64,000 nucleotides of DNA from an uncultured Clostridia bacterium (GCA_934130285.1 CAKOXT010000005.1:1-64000); one strand, 5' to 3'; counted from the stretch's first letter, positions 56,176-64,000 are shown. The notes: generated from the letters alone by a model not told the origin. Translations and numbers: made by a program.

Positions 56176-56308
56176 ACAATATGAATAGTTATTTGAAGTA
56201 GAGATTGTGCTGCTACACACCTAGTAATAGGTCAAAAGAAATGTCGGACAGGGCACACCGACCAAATAACAAACCAAAAGAGCTATGGAAACATAGCTCT
56301 TTTTTTAT
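56176..56308 (+). ncRNA. Unidentified structured RNA with intrinsic terminator
   Basis: A closing stem GTTATTTG/CAAATAAC (56188-56195, 56263-56270) encloses three hairpins: GTAG/CTAC (56198-56201, 56213-56216), ACCTA/TAGGT (56219-56223, 56228-56232) and GTCGG/CCGAC (56243-56247, 56258-56262). Loop sequences TGTGC (56206-56210) and GCACA (56253-56257) are complementary, so a loop-loop contact is possible. A perfect terminator AAGAGCTATG/CATAGCTCTT with T run (56278-56307) ends it. I cannot match it to a known riboswitch or small RNA. It lies ahead of the spoIIA operon. Confidence 0.6.
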
Positions 56309-56384
56309 GCCTTAAAAATTAAATTATACTTGGAAAAGCATTCCTAAGTGTCGAAAAAGGTCGATGACTTCCCATATTTCGTCA

Positions 56385-56410
56385 AAGGAAAAAAATGGAA
56401 AGAAAAGAAT
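56385..56410 (+). promoter_or_regulatory. Possible sigma-H-type promoter of the spoIIA operon
   Basis: AAGGAAAA (from 56385), about 14 bases, GAAT (56407-56410) resembles the sigma-H pattern AGGAWWT...GAAT. In Bacillus the spoIIA operon is read by sigma-H. The match is loose in AT-rich DNA. Confidence 0.35.
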
Positions 56411-56442
56411 ATACAATATATAAAGTTCTAAAGGAGGGTCGT

Positions 56443-56778
56443 ATGAAAATTGATTTCGACGAGAAGGACAAGCTCTTAAATTTAGAGATAGATGAAGAGA
56501 TAGATCATCATAGAGCAGAAATATTAAGGAGGAATGCAGATTATGAAATTCAAAGACGTAATCCGAAAAGAGTTATACTTGATTTTAATAACGTTTATTT
56601 TATGGATAGTGCCGGAATCGGAATGGTAATAGGCAGATACAAAACTGCGTCAATGATTGGTGCAAAGATTGAAATGAAAAATGTAAAACCAAATATACGA
56701 AAAATATTTGACATGACAGGTGTGTTAAAAATAATTCCAATTGTAGAGGAGGAACACAAAAATGAAAAAACAGTATGA
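56443..56778 (+). CDS. spoIIAA: Anti-sigma F factor antagonist SpoIIAA
   Basis: A 111-residue STAS-domain protein. The phosphorylated Ser is Ser56 in [17 protein letters not shown]. Unphosphorylated SpoIIAA removes SpoIIAB from sigma F and so starts forespore gene expression. The ATG at 56443 has GGAGGG upstream, while an in-frame ATG at 56395 lacks one. The end overlaps spoIIAB by 17 bases, giving translational coupling that suits the stoichiometric switch. Confidence 0.95.
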   Translation: MKIDFDEKDKLLNLEIDEEIDHHRAEILRRNADYEIQRRNPKRVILDFNNVYFMDSAGIGMVIGRYKTASMIGAKIEMKNVKPNIRKIFDMTGVLKIIPIVEEEHKNEKTV

Positions 56779-57214
56779 CAATGAAATGAGACTAGAATTT
56801 TTAAGTAAATCTTGTAATGAATCATTTGCACGAATCACAGTTGCAGCATTTGTTGCTCAGTTAGATCCTACCATAGAAGAAATTTCTGATATAAAAACAT
56901 CAGTATCTGAAATAGTTACTAATTCAATAATACATGCATATGATTCTAATGATGAGATTATAAAAATACATAGTTACATAATTGATAATTGCGTGATAAT
57001 AGAAATTTCAGATACTGGTAAAGGAATAGAAGATGTTGAAATGGCAAGAAAGCCATTATATACATCAAAAGCAGAACTTGAAAGGTCTGGAATGGGCTTT
57101 ACAATTGTTGAAAGTTTTATGGATGAACTTAAAGTTGAATCAATTGTAGGGTTAGGAACTAAAGTTACAATGAAAAAAATTATAAAAAAAGAACAAAATT
57201 TATTAGATTGTTAG
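56762..57214 (+). CDS. spoIIAB: Anti-sigma F factor / SpoIIAA kinase SpoIIAB
   Basis: A 150-residue GHKL-type kinase. N box [15 protein letters not shown] (about 48-62), G1 box [19 protein letters not shown] split by Gly (about 81-98) and G2 box [14 protein letters not shown] (about 114-127) are all visible. It binds sigma F and phosphorylates SpoIIAA. GAGG precedes the ATG within spoIIAA. Confidence 0.96.
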   Translation: MKKQYDNEMRLEFLSKSCNESFARITVAAFVAQLDPTIEEISDIKTSVSEIVTNSIIHAYDSNDEIIKIHSYIIDNCVIIEISDTGKGIEDVEMARKPLYTSKAELERSGMGFTIVESFMDELKVESIVGLGTKVTMKKIIKKEQNLLDC

Positions 57215-57226
57215 GAGATATTAATT

Positions 57227-57943
57227 TTGTATGAGACTACAATAGAAGAAATCTTAGAAGCACAATCTGGGGATAAAGAGAAGTTAAATGATATTGTAGA
57301 AAAAAATTCAAGATTGATATGGAGTATAGTAAAAAGATTTAAAAATAGTAGGTACGAAACTGAAGATTTGTTTCAGATTGGTGCTTTAGGATTTATAAAA
57401 TCAATTAAAAGATTTGATAAAGAATATAATGTGAAGCTGTCTACATTTGCTGTTCCATATATTATAGGAGAGTTGAAAAGGCATTTTAGAGACGATGGAA
57501 TTGTAAAAGTTAGTAGAAGTTTAAAAGAATTGAATATGAAAATAGAGATGCTTAGAAAGCAATATGAAAAAGAGGGAAAAGAATTAACAATTGAAAAAAT
57601 AAAAGAAGAGTTAAAGGAATCAAAAGAAAATATTTTATTAGCATTGGAAGCAGAAAGAGAAGTTAAATCAATAGACGAAGATATGGATGATGGAAGCGAA
57701 AATATGCTAATAAAACAAGTAAAAGTTGAAAGTTATGAAGATGAAACAATAAGAAAATTAGTATTAAAAGAAGAATTAAATAAATTAGAAGAAAAGGAAA
57801 GAAACATAATAGTATTAAGATATTTTTACAATAAAACTCAAAGTCAAATTGCTGAACAATATGGCATAAGTCAAGTACAGGTATCTAGGATAGAAAAGAA
57901 AATTTTATTGAAAATGAGAGAGAACATAAAGGAGAAATTGTGA
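57227..57943 (+). CDS. sigF: RNA polymerase sigma factor SigF
   Basis: A 238-residue forespore sigma factor. Region 2 contains YETEDLFQIGALGFIKSIKRFD and LSTFAVPYIIGELKRHFRDDG, region 3 follows, and region 4 has RNIIVLRYFYNKTQSQIAEQYGISQVQVSRIEKK split by its helix-turn-helix. The start is TTG at 57227 with AGGAGA upstream; the nearby ATG 57231 is out of frame. The stop overlaps the GTG start of spoIID by four bases. Confidence 0.95.
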   Translation: MYETTIEEILEAQSGDKEKLNDIVEKNSRLIWSIVKRFKNSRYETEDLFQIGALGFIKSIKRFDKEYNVKLSTFAVPYIIGELKRHFRDDGIVKVSRSLKELNMKIEMLRKQYEKEGKELTIEKIKEELKESKENILLALEAEREVKSIDEDMDDGSENMLIKQVKVESYEDETIRKLVLKEELNKLEEKERNIIVLRYFYNKTQSQIAEQYGISQVQVSRIEKKILLKMRENIKEKL

Positions 57944-58962
57944 AAAATATAATTGAAAAAATAAAAAAACACTATGTATTCTTTTTTTTATTTTCTAGTA
58001 TAGGAGCTTTGGTGATATTACCAATGTGGCTAACACAGAGCTTTGAAATAAATAAGGATACACAAAGAATAGAAATTAATGTTGAAAAGCCAAGCTTAGA
58101 TTTAGGTGTACAATATAAAAAAATAAATTTATTACATAATAATGAAAATGTTGTGGAAACATTAGAGTTAGAAGATTATTTGATAAATGTTGTGGCAGCA
58201 GAAATGCCAGTTGAGTATGAAGAAGAGGCTTTGAAAGCTCAAGCTACAGTAGCTAGAACATACACTTTATATCAAATTGAAAACGGTCATAAGCATGATA
58301 ATGCAGATGTTTGTGACAGCAGTACATGTTGTCAGGCATGGATATCTAAAGAAAAAAGATATGAAAAATGGGGAGACAATCAAGATGAGAAATGGAGCAA
58401 ATTAACAAATGCAGTATATTCAACTGCTGGTGAAGTCATAACATATGATGGAAAACCAATTGATGCTTTTTTTCACTCAAATAGTGGAGGAACAACAGAA
58501 ATTCCTATAAATGTATGGGGCGGAAGTGATTTCCCATATTTGCAAGTTGTAGAAACTAGTGGTGAAGATGAGTATAGTCAATATTATTCTGAAAAAGAAT
58601 ATACCAAAGCTGAAATAGAAAGCAAAATGAAGTCTGCTTACAGTGATTTTTCAATAGACTGGAATGAAGAGAACTGTATAGAAATTCTAGAATATACAGA
58701 AAGCTCTAGAATTAAAACTTTGAAAATAGGAAATAAAAATATTTCAGGTGTTGAAGCTCGAAAAATTTTTGAATTAAAGTCATCAAATTTCACATATGAA
58801 ATATCAGAAAGTACAGTGAAATTTAAAGTAATAGGATATGGACATGGTGTTGGCTTAAGCCAAACAGGAAGTAATACATTGGCAAAAGAGGGAAAGAATT
58901 ATAAAGAGATCATAGAGCATTTCTTTAAAAATATTGAAATAGAAAATATAAAAGATAAATAA
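57940..58962 (+). CDS. spoIID: Stage II sporulation protein D
   Basis: A 340-residue lytic transglycosylase of the engulfment machinery. It has an N-terminal membrane anchor (about 12-30), the SpoIID domain with LEDYLINVVAAEMPVEYEEEALKAQATVARTY split (about 76-107), a Cys pair CDSSTCCQAW, NSGGTTE and the C-terminal GYGHGVGLSQTGSN. The start is GTG with AAAGGAG upstream, overlapping sigF. Placement directly after sigF rather than elsewhere in the genome is unlike Bacillus. Confidence 0.93.
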   Translation: MKNIIEKIKKHYVFFFLFSSIGALVILPMWLTQSFEINKDTQRIEINVEKPSLDLGVQYKKINLLHNNENVVETLELEDYLINVVAAEMPVEYEEEALKAQATVARTYTLYQIENGHKHDNADVCDSSTCCQAWISKEKRYEKWGDNQDEKWSKLTNAVYSTAGEVITYDGKPIDAFFHSNSGGTTEIPINVWGGSDFPYLQVVETSGEDEYSQYYSEKEYTKAEIESKMKSAYSDFSIDWNEENCIEILEYTESSRIKTLKIGNKNISGVEARKIFELKSSNFTYEISESTVKFKVIGYGHGVGLSQTGSNTLAKEGKNYKEIIEHFFKNIEIENIKDK

Positions 58963-59034
58963 ATATAATCTTCTCTTTGTATAAATACATAAAATATGGA
59001 AATACTTGTAATAAATAAAATATAGGAGGAGAGT

Positions 59035-59781
59035 ATGAACAGAGGAAAAAGATATAAATCTACTATGCTAGATAAAGAAAAAAGATTTTATATAATTGGT
59101 GTAGGCTTTTTAACTGTGTTAATAATTTTTATATTTGCATTATCAGGATATAAAGCCAAAAAAGAAGCTAATGCTAAGATAGCTCAGATAGAATCAGAGG
59201 AAAATTTTGATGCTACAATGGTCAGTTCAACAGAAGATAAAAGTATAAATGAAGTTGAAAATAAGGCTGAAGAAAAAATTGCAATAAATACATCAAATAT
59301 TACTAATAATACAGTAAACCAGATAAAAGAAACTCCAACGCCAGAGGTAAAAGAAACACCTAAACCAGTAGAGTTACATTTTTCAGTACCATTAGAAGGA
59401 GAGATTGCAAAAGATTTTTCAGATTCTAATTTAACATATTCTGAAACATTGCAAGAATGGACTGTTCACTTAGGAGTTGATATAAAAGCTGAAAAAGGAA
59501 GTTCAGTATTAGCATCAGAAGCGGGAACAGTTGAATCTATAAAAAATGATCCAAGATATGGAATAACAGTAACAGTAGTTCACGAAAATGGATTTAAAAC
59601 AATATACTCAAATTTGCAAACAGCCGAATTTGTTTCTGAGGGACAAACAATAGATAAAGGACAAATTATAGGATCAGTTGGAGATAATGCAGCATTTGAA
59701 ATTGCTGATGATCCACATCTACATTTTGAAATGACTAAAGATGGAACTAATGTAAATCCATCAACTTACTGGGAGAAATAA
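59035..59781 (+). CDS. spoIIQ: SpoIIQ-like M23 (LytM) peptidase-domain protein
   Basis: A 248-residue protein: N-terminal span (about 21-40), a Thr/Glu/Pro-rich linker and a LytM domain. The domain includes WTVHLGVDIKAEKGSSVLASEAG (zinc ligands His and Asp) and HLHFEMTKDG (HxH). All LytM zinc ligands are present, as in clostridial SpoIIQ and unlike Bacillus. It forms the forespore side of the SpoIIQ-SpoIIIAH channel and lies just after spoIID. GGAGGAG precedes the ATG; a terminator follows. Confidence 0.88.
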   Translation: MNRGKRYKSTMLDKEKRFYIIGVGFLTVLIIFIFALSGYKAKKEANAKIAQIESEENFDATMVSSTEDKSINEVENKAEEKIAINTSNITNNTVNQIKETPTPEVKETPKPVELHFSVPLEGEIAKDFSDSNLTYSETLQEWTVHLGVDIKAEKGSSVLASEAGTVESIKNDPRYGITVTVVHENGFKTIYSNLQTAEFVSEGQTIDKGQIIGSVGDNAAFEIADDPHLHFEMTKDGTNVNPSTYWEK

Positions 59782-59835
59782 ATATTAATAATATTTAAAG
59801 ATAAAAATCTGATAGATATTTAATAGTATAATAAA

Positions 59836-59870
59836 AAGCTCAAGAAATTAATCTTGAGCTTCTATTTTAT
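59836..59870 (+). terminator. Terminator after spoIIQ
   Basis: AAGCTCAAG (59836-59844) pairs with CTTGAGCTT (59853-59861), followed by CTATTTTATTTT. Confidence 0.82.
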
Positions 59871-59882
59871 TTTAATTAATAA

Positions 59883-60428
59883 TTACTTAGATTGTTTAAT
59901 TTTTTTTCTATTTAAGATTTTTATAAAAATGATTAAATAAGCTAATCCAATTATCCAACCACATAATACATCAGTTGCATAATGCACACCTAAGTATATT
60001 CGACTAATACCTATTAAGAAGATTATAGCAGAAAGCAGTGGAACCAATATGTTTTTTAATCTTTTATTTTTCATATACTTCATAATATAGTAAATAATTA
60101 ATCCATAAAAAATCATTGACATCATAGAATGACCACTTGGAAAACTGTAAGAAGTTTCAACTGTCATAACTAATGTTTGAGTAGGACGTGGACGCCTAAC
60201 AATAATTTTTATTAAATTATTTAATATAACACCAATTAAATTAGCAGATAAAAATGTAAGAAATATTTTTTTATTTTTCCACGAAATAATTGCAACAGAT
60301 AAGATTCCAGAAACAATAACTAGTGTAGAACCAAGTGTTGTAATTAGTTTCATAATTGTAAGTATAGTATTGTTTACAGGAAAAATAGACATTATAAATT
60401 GATAAATGGGTAAATCAAAAAGTATCAT
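59883..60428 (-). CDS. PAP2 family membrane phosphatase
   Basis: A 181-residue protein with about six membrane spans. The PAP2 triad is intact: KIIVRRPRP (about 70-78), PSGHS (about 97-101) and SRIYLGVHYATD (about 141-152). Such enzymes dephosphorylate lipid phosphates such as undecaprenyl pyrophosphate or phosphatidate at the membrane. It is convergent with spoIIQ. AAAGGAG lies before the ATG on the minus strand. Confidence 0.92.
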   Translation of the reverse strand: MILFDLPIYQFIMSIFPVNNTILTIMKLITTLGSTLVIVSGILSVAIISWKNKKIFLTFLSANLIGVILNNLIKIIVRRPRPTQTLVMTVETSYSFPSGHSMMSMIFYGLIIYYIMKYMKNKRLKNILVPLLSAIIFLIGISRIYLGVHYATDVLCGWIIGLAYLIIFIKILNRKKIKQSK

Positions 60429-60495
60429 ATAGTCTCCTTTTCAAATAATATACAAAAATTATAGTATATTAAAAATTAAAAAGCAACATATGAGG

Positions 60496-60524
60496 TTGAT
60501 TTTAAAAAAGATGCGTGATACTAT
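60496..60524 (+). promoter_or_regulatory. Promoter of cassette G
   Basis: TTGATT (60496-60501), 17 bases, TACTAT (60519-60524) with TG one base upstream of the -10. Confidence 0.6.
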
Positions 60525-60566
60525 AAAGATGACTCGTAAACAAAGAGAAGAATAGGAGGTATTCAT

Positions 60567-61232
60567 ATGATTATAGAATTACCTGAGATGTTCTACAAAG
60601 CAGACGGAAAGAAATATGTACGGGTTAAAAATGGCATACTAGAGATTCGTGGATACTGGGACTTTGAGAAACTCATGGTACAGCTGGCGTATGAGATGAA
60701 AGGCAAATGTCAATGCTATTATTGCAGAAAAAGTGTAGATCCAAAGAAAATAACAATTGATCATTTATTCCCAAGCGATTTTGGGGGAATGTCAATTACA
60801 AATAATTTGGAACCAGCATGTCAGAAATGCAATAGCAGTAAGTCTAACATGAACCAATACGAATATGGCGTGTGGAGGACTATACGGGATGAAGAAGCTC
60901 AGAAAAGTTTCTATCATAGCGTAGTTGCCAAAAAGAAAAGAAGAAAGTTCAACGCTAAGGTAAAAAAAGGTTTCGATTTACCTAAAAGCTGGGTTGAATA
61001 TCGGAGGTTGGATAGTATCCAAAAAATCAGCAAAGTAAGCAATACCAATAGTAACAAGTTCAAAAGAATGTTAACTTTTGCAAGAAGGTATAACAAGCTC
61101 CCAAGAACGATTGTTGTGTCCAGAAATGGAAAACTCCTGGATGGAGCAACAGCATACGAGGTCGCTAAAAAGCTGAGATTTGTGGAAGTACCAGTAACTG
61201 TTCTCGAAAATGTTATCATCTATAGAGACTAA
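60567..61232 (+). CDS. HNH endonuclease with C-terminal ParB-like segment, solo cassette G
   Basis: A 221-residue protein. The HNH zinc-finger nuclease region has Cys50-x2-Cys53, Asp65-His66, Asn79/Asn80 and Cys85-x2-Cys88. The C-terminal RTIVVSRNGKLLDGATAYEV and RFVEVPVTVLEN (about 172-215) resemble the ParB/sulfiredoxin nucleotide-binding fold. The combination suggests a DNA-acting nuclease whose second domain may sense nucleotide or DNA. AGGAGG precedes the ATG. It uses CGG at least three times, in contrast to native genes, and has its own promoter and terminator. Confidence 0.85.
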   Translation: MIIELPEMFYKADGKKYVRVKNGILEIRGYWDFEKLMVQLAYEMKGKCQCYYCRKSVDPKKITIDHLFPSDFGGMSITNNLEPACQKCNSSKSNMNQYEYGVWRTIRDEEAQKSFYHSVVAKKKRRKFNAKVKKGFDLPKSWVEYRRLDSIQKISKVSNTNSNKFKRMLTFARRYNKLPRTIVVSRNGKLLDGATAYEVAKKLRFVEVPVTVLENVIIYRD

Positions 61233-61246
61233 TCTGTCTGCTAAAG

Positions 61247-61280
61247 AAACTCCCCTGACGATGGTTAGGGGAGTTTTCTT
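61247..61280 (+). terminator. Terminator of cassette G
   Basis: AAACTCCCCT (61247-61256) pairs perfectly with AGGGGAGTTT (61267-61276), followed by TCTTATCTTTTT. Confidence 0.88.
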
Positions 61281-61351
61281 ATCTTTTTATTGTACTACAA
61301 TGTGAATATTGATATAATACAACATATATGAGAAATAGAGAGGTTAATAAA

Positions 61352-61567
61352 ATGAAATATATAATAGATCGAATAGAAAACAATTTAGTAATCTGCGAAA
61401 ATCAAGAAACTAAAAAGATGGAAGAATTTCCTAAAAGTATGTTCCAAGAAGAAATAAAAGATGGAGATGTTGTTATAAAAGAAGGCAATTCATTCAAAAT
61501 TGATAAAGAAGAAACAGCAAGTAGGAAGAAACATATTGAAGACTTAATGAAAAAATTAATGAACTAA
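61352..61567 (+). CDS. DUF3006 family protein
   Basis: A 71-residue protein (MKYIIDRIENNLVICEN...) with the small beta-barrel layout of DUF3006: YIIDRIENNLVICE, FPKSMFQEEIKDGDVV, and a charged C-terminal helix. The ATG at 61352 is chosen over 61328 from the family start and the AGAGGT site upstream. It is 24 bases before addA in the same direction. DUF3006 genes often accompany metallo-beta-lactamase or nuclease genes, but their role is not established. Confidence 0.82.
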   Translation: MKYIIDRIENNLVICENQETKKMEEFPKSMFQEEIKDGDVVIKEGNSFKIDKEETASRKKHIEDLMKKLMN

Positions 61568-61591
61568 AATCTTCAGAAAGGAAATACTAAC

Positions 61592-64000
61592 ATGGCAAAT
61601 AAGTGGACAAACGAACAGTTAAGTGCAATAACACAAAAAGGTAATAACATATTGGTAGCAGCAGCTGCTGGTAGTGGAAAGACCACTGTTTTAGTTGAAA
61701 GAATTATAAGAAAAATAATTAATGATAATGTAGATATAGATAAAATATTAGTCGTAACATTTACAAATGCTGCAGCATCAGAAATGCGAGAAAGAATATT
61801 AACAGCTTTGTATAAGCAAATTGATGAGGATCCATTAAATCAAAGACTAAGAAAACAGATAGTATTATTAAATAAAGCAAGCATCTGCACAATAGATGCA
61901 TTTTGTTTAGATATAATTAGAAATAATTTCTTTGAAATAGGAGCATCATCAAACTTTAGAATAGCTGATAACACAGAATTAGAATTACTAAAGCAAGAAG
62001 CAATTGAAGAAACTTTTGAAGAACTATATTTAGAAAATGATGATGAATTTAATAAATTAATTGAATTATATGCTGGATACAAAGACGATGAAAATTTAAA
62101 AAATATAATTTTAAAAATTCATAATTACATTCAAAGTGCGCCATTTCCAGAAGATTGGTTAGAAGAACAAATTGAAAAATTTAATATGAGTGACATAGAA
62201 GATTTTTCACAAACAGAATGGGGAAAAATCATTTTAAAAAATTTCAGGGATGAAGTATTAAATTCAATTCAAATCCTAGAAAGCAGTAAACATCAATTAG
62301 ATATGATTACTGAATTATCAAAGTTTTCACTAGTCGTTGCAGACGATATAAATCAATTGAAATTTTTAGAACAAAATTGGGATAACTGGGAAAGAGCATA
62401 CGAAATAGCTAATAATTTAAAATTCAAAACATGGCCAACAGATAAAAAAGTAGTAAGCAATTTAAAAGAAGACACTAAGAAAGCCAGAGATAATGTGAAA
62501 AAAAGAATATCAAAAGCCGTATCTCAAACATTTATATATAATACAGAAGAAGCGGTTGAAGACATTAATGCAATGTACCCAATACTTAAAAAAATAAAAG
62601 ACGTAACACTAAAATTCATGGAAAAGTTTTCAGAGAAAAAATCAAACAAAAATATAATGGACTTTAGTGATATAGAACATTATGCTTTAAAGATCTTATT
62701 AAAAAAAGATGAAAATGGAATATACCAAAAAACAGAAGTTGCCAAAAAATATGAAGAAAAATTTAATGAAATAGCCATTGATGAATATCAGGATAGTAAC
62801 TTAGTTCAAGAATATATTTTAACATCAATTTCAAATGGAAAAAACATATTTATGGTAGGTGACGTAAAGCAAAGTATATATAGATTTAGACAAGCAAAAC
62901 CAGAACTATTTTTAGACAAATATCAAAAATATGGACTAGAACCAAATGAATATGGTCAAAAAATAAAACTATTCAAAAATTTCAGAAGTAGAGAGAACAT
63001 TCTAGATACAACAAACCTAATATTCTCAGACATTATGAGTGCTGACTTTGGTGAAATAGAATATGATGAAAGTGAATATTTGAATCTTGGAGCAACATAT
63101 GAAGAACCAGCAGAAAATGTAGAATTTGCGGGAAAGACTGAACTAGATATAATTGATTTGAAAAAAGAAGAAAATGAAGATGGCGAAGAAATAGAAGAAG
63201 ATAATTCAAGTGAATTATTAGAAAAAACAGAAATCGAGGCAAAATTTGTGGCAAACAGAATTCAAGAATTGATAAAATCAAAATATCAAGTATATGACAG
63301 AAAAACAGGATATAGAGATATAACATACAAAGATATTGTAATTTTATTAAGAGCCACATCAAATACAGCAAACGTGTTTGAAAAAGAATTACTAAATTTA
63401 AATATACCTGTTTTTAGTGACCAAGCAGAAAACTATTTGGAATCAATAGAAATAAGAACCATAACATCATTACTAAAAATAATAGATAATCCATATAGAG
63501 ACATACCTTTAGTAACAGTAATGAGATCAATCATAGGAGATTTCACAGATAATGAATTGATTGAAATTAGACTAACACAAAATGAAGGATATTTTTATGA
63601 TTCATTAAAAGAAGCAAAAACATCACCAAAAATAGATAGTAAATTAAAAGAAAAAGTAACAAATTTTCTTGATAAACTAAACAAATGGAGAGAAGAAGAA
63701 AGATATCTTCCATTAAATGAATTTATTCAAAAAATATATGAAGAAACAGATTATTACAACTATGTTAGATTAATGCCAAATGGACAAGTAAGAAAAGCAA
63801 ACTTAAAAATGTTATTAGACAGAGCAAAAGATTACGAAAAAATCAGCTTCAAGGGATTATTTAATTTTATTAGATACTTAGAAAAAGTAAAAAGTAGTAA
63901 CAGTGATTTATCTTCAGCTAAAGTAATTGGAGAAAATGAAAACGTAGTTAGAATTATGAGTATTCACAAAAGTAAAGGACTTGAATTTCCAGTTGCAATA
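61592..64000 (+). CDS. addA: ATP-dependent helicase/nuclease subunit A (partial)
   Basis: The first 803 residues of a UvrD/Rep-type superfamily 1 helicase, cut by the window end. Walker A AAAGSGKTT (about 24-32), motif Ia VVTFTNAAASEMRERI, motif II AIDEYQDSN (about 394-402) and motif III VGDVKQSIYRFRQAKPELF are in order. The TIDAFCLDIIRNNFFEIG segment and the inserted domain are typical of AddA, which with AddB resects DNA ends for recombination. The nuclease domain lies beyond the window. addB is not upstream; it could be downstream. AAAGGAAA precedes the ATG. Confidence 0.93.
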   Translation, partial: MANKWTNEQLSAITQKGNNILVAAAAGSGKTTVLVERIIRKIINDNVDIDKILVVTFTNAAASEMRERILTALYKQIDEDPLNQRLRKQIVLLNKASICTIDAFCLDIIRNNFFEIGASSNFRIADNTELELLKQEAIEETFEELYLENDDEFNKLIELYAGYKDDENLKNIILKIHNYIQSAPFPEDWLEEQIEKFNMSDIEDFSQTEWGKIILKNFRDEVLNSIQILESSKHQLDMITELSKFSLVVADDINQLKFLEQNWDNWERAYEIANNLKFKTWPTDKKVVSNLKEDTKKARDNVKKRISKAVSQTFIYNTEEAVEDINAMYPILKKIKDVTLKFMEKFSEKKSNKNIMDFSDIEHYALKILLKKDENGIYQKTEVAKKYEEKFNEIAIDEYQDSNLVQEYILTSISNGKNIFMVGDVKQSIYRFRQAKPELFLDKYQKYGLEPNEYGQKIKLFKNFRSRENILDTTNLIFSDIMSADFGEIEYDESEYLNLGATYEEPAENVEFAGKTELDIIDLKKEENEDGEEIEEDNSSELLEKTEIEAKFVANRIQELIKSKYQVYDRKTGYRDITYKDIVILLRATSNTANVFEKELLNLNIPVFSDQAENYLESIEIRTITSLLKIIDNPYRDIPLVTVMRSIIGDFTDNELIEIRLTQNEGYFYDSLKEAKTSPKIDSKLKEKVTNFLDKLNKWREEERYLPLNEFIQKIYEETDYYNYVRLMPNGQVRKANLKMLLDRAKDYEKISFKGLFNFIRYLEKVKSSNSDLSSAKVIGENENVVRIMSIHKSKGLEFPVAI

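Noticed and set aside
56176..56308. Assignment of the structured RNA as a c-di-GMP, purine, preQ1 or THF riboswitch
   Set aside because: Short words such as ACAGGGCA recall the c-di-GMP-I class, but the conserved junctions and receptor are not present.

Overview
The window is a very AT-rich chromosome segment from a spore-forming, anaerobic, low-GC Gram-positive bacterium, most likely an uncultured gut member of the Clostridia. The basis is as follows: rRNA operon with a tRNA-Ile spacer; the order rpmG-secE-nusG-rplK-rplA-rplJ-rplL; the spoIIAA-spoIIAB-sigF sporulation operon with spoIID and spoIIQ; a YlbJ homologue; pyruvate formate-lyase and its activase; a class D-type sortase; DUF4364 and DUF2651 proteins; and purine-rich Shine-Dalgarno sites before nearly every gene. 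Species cannot be fixed from the sequence alone.

Layout. 1-3600: 3' end of 16S, tRNA-Ile(GAT), 23S, 5S and a terminator. 3793-6729: two tandem paralogous unknown proteins and a flavin-reductase-like protein. 6734-10328: ribosomal protein/Sec/NusG cluster with an L10 leader attenuator. 10412-16882: an orphan pseudopilin, a membrane-anchored repeat-poor surface protein, a DUF3137-ABC exporter operon and a TIM-barrel protein. 16891-20359 (minus): ylbJ and a two-gene unknown operon. 20530-25587: mfd, an rRNA methyltransferase and a small basic protein. 26361-29088: a sortase with a thioester/Cna-B surface protein. 30314-33514 (minus): pflA and pflB. 33742-37464: cdaA, a HAD phosphatase, truA, DUF2651, rqcP. 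38833-49911: dnaE, two frameshifted GT-C glycosyltransferases, a valine T-box, a mutarotase and valS. 49982-55667: a type II-C CRISPR-Cas locus (tracrRNA, cas9, cas1, cas2, 11 repeats). 55724-56308: a PBECR-like nuclease gene and a structured small RNA. 56443-59781: sporulation genes. 59883-64000: PAP2 phosphatase, an HNH protein, DUF3006 and the start of addA.

Three things stand out. (1) Seven single-gene cassettes (24118-24357, 26361-27233, 29158-29472, 29613-29837, 29993-30208, 37728-38498, 60567-61232) sit between housekeeping genes. Each has its own promoter, strong Shine-Dalgarno and terminator, and richer GC, and each uses the Arg codon CGG. I found CGG in no native reading frame by eye, except at two places. 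(2) Those two places are the frameshift points of two unrelated-position GT-C genes (43470 and 46246), where reading +1 past a CGG-A restores the protein. (3) The tracrRNA lies inside the only leader available to cas9, so its terminator probably doubles as a cas9 attenuator, while every CRISPR repeat carries an extended -10 promoter on the minus strand, and the degenerate last repeat keeps exactly that promoter half.

Functionally, most of the window is core machinery (translation, transcription, repair, replication, sporulation). The accessory material is concentrated in the cassettes, the sortase pair and the CRISPR/nuclease/small-RNA stretch at 50-56 kb.
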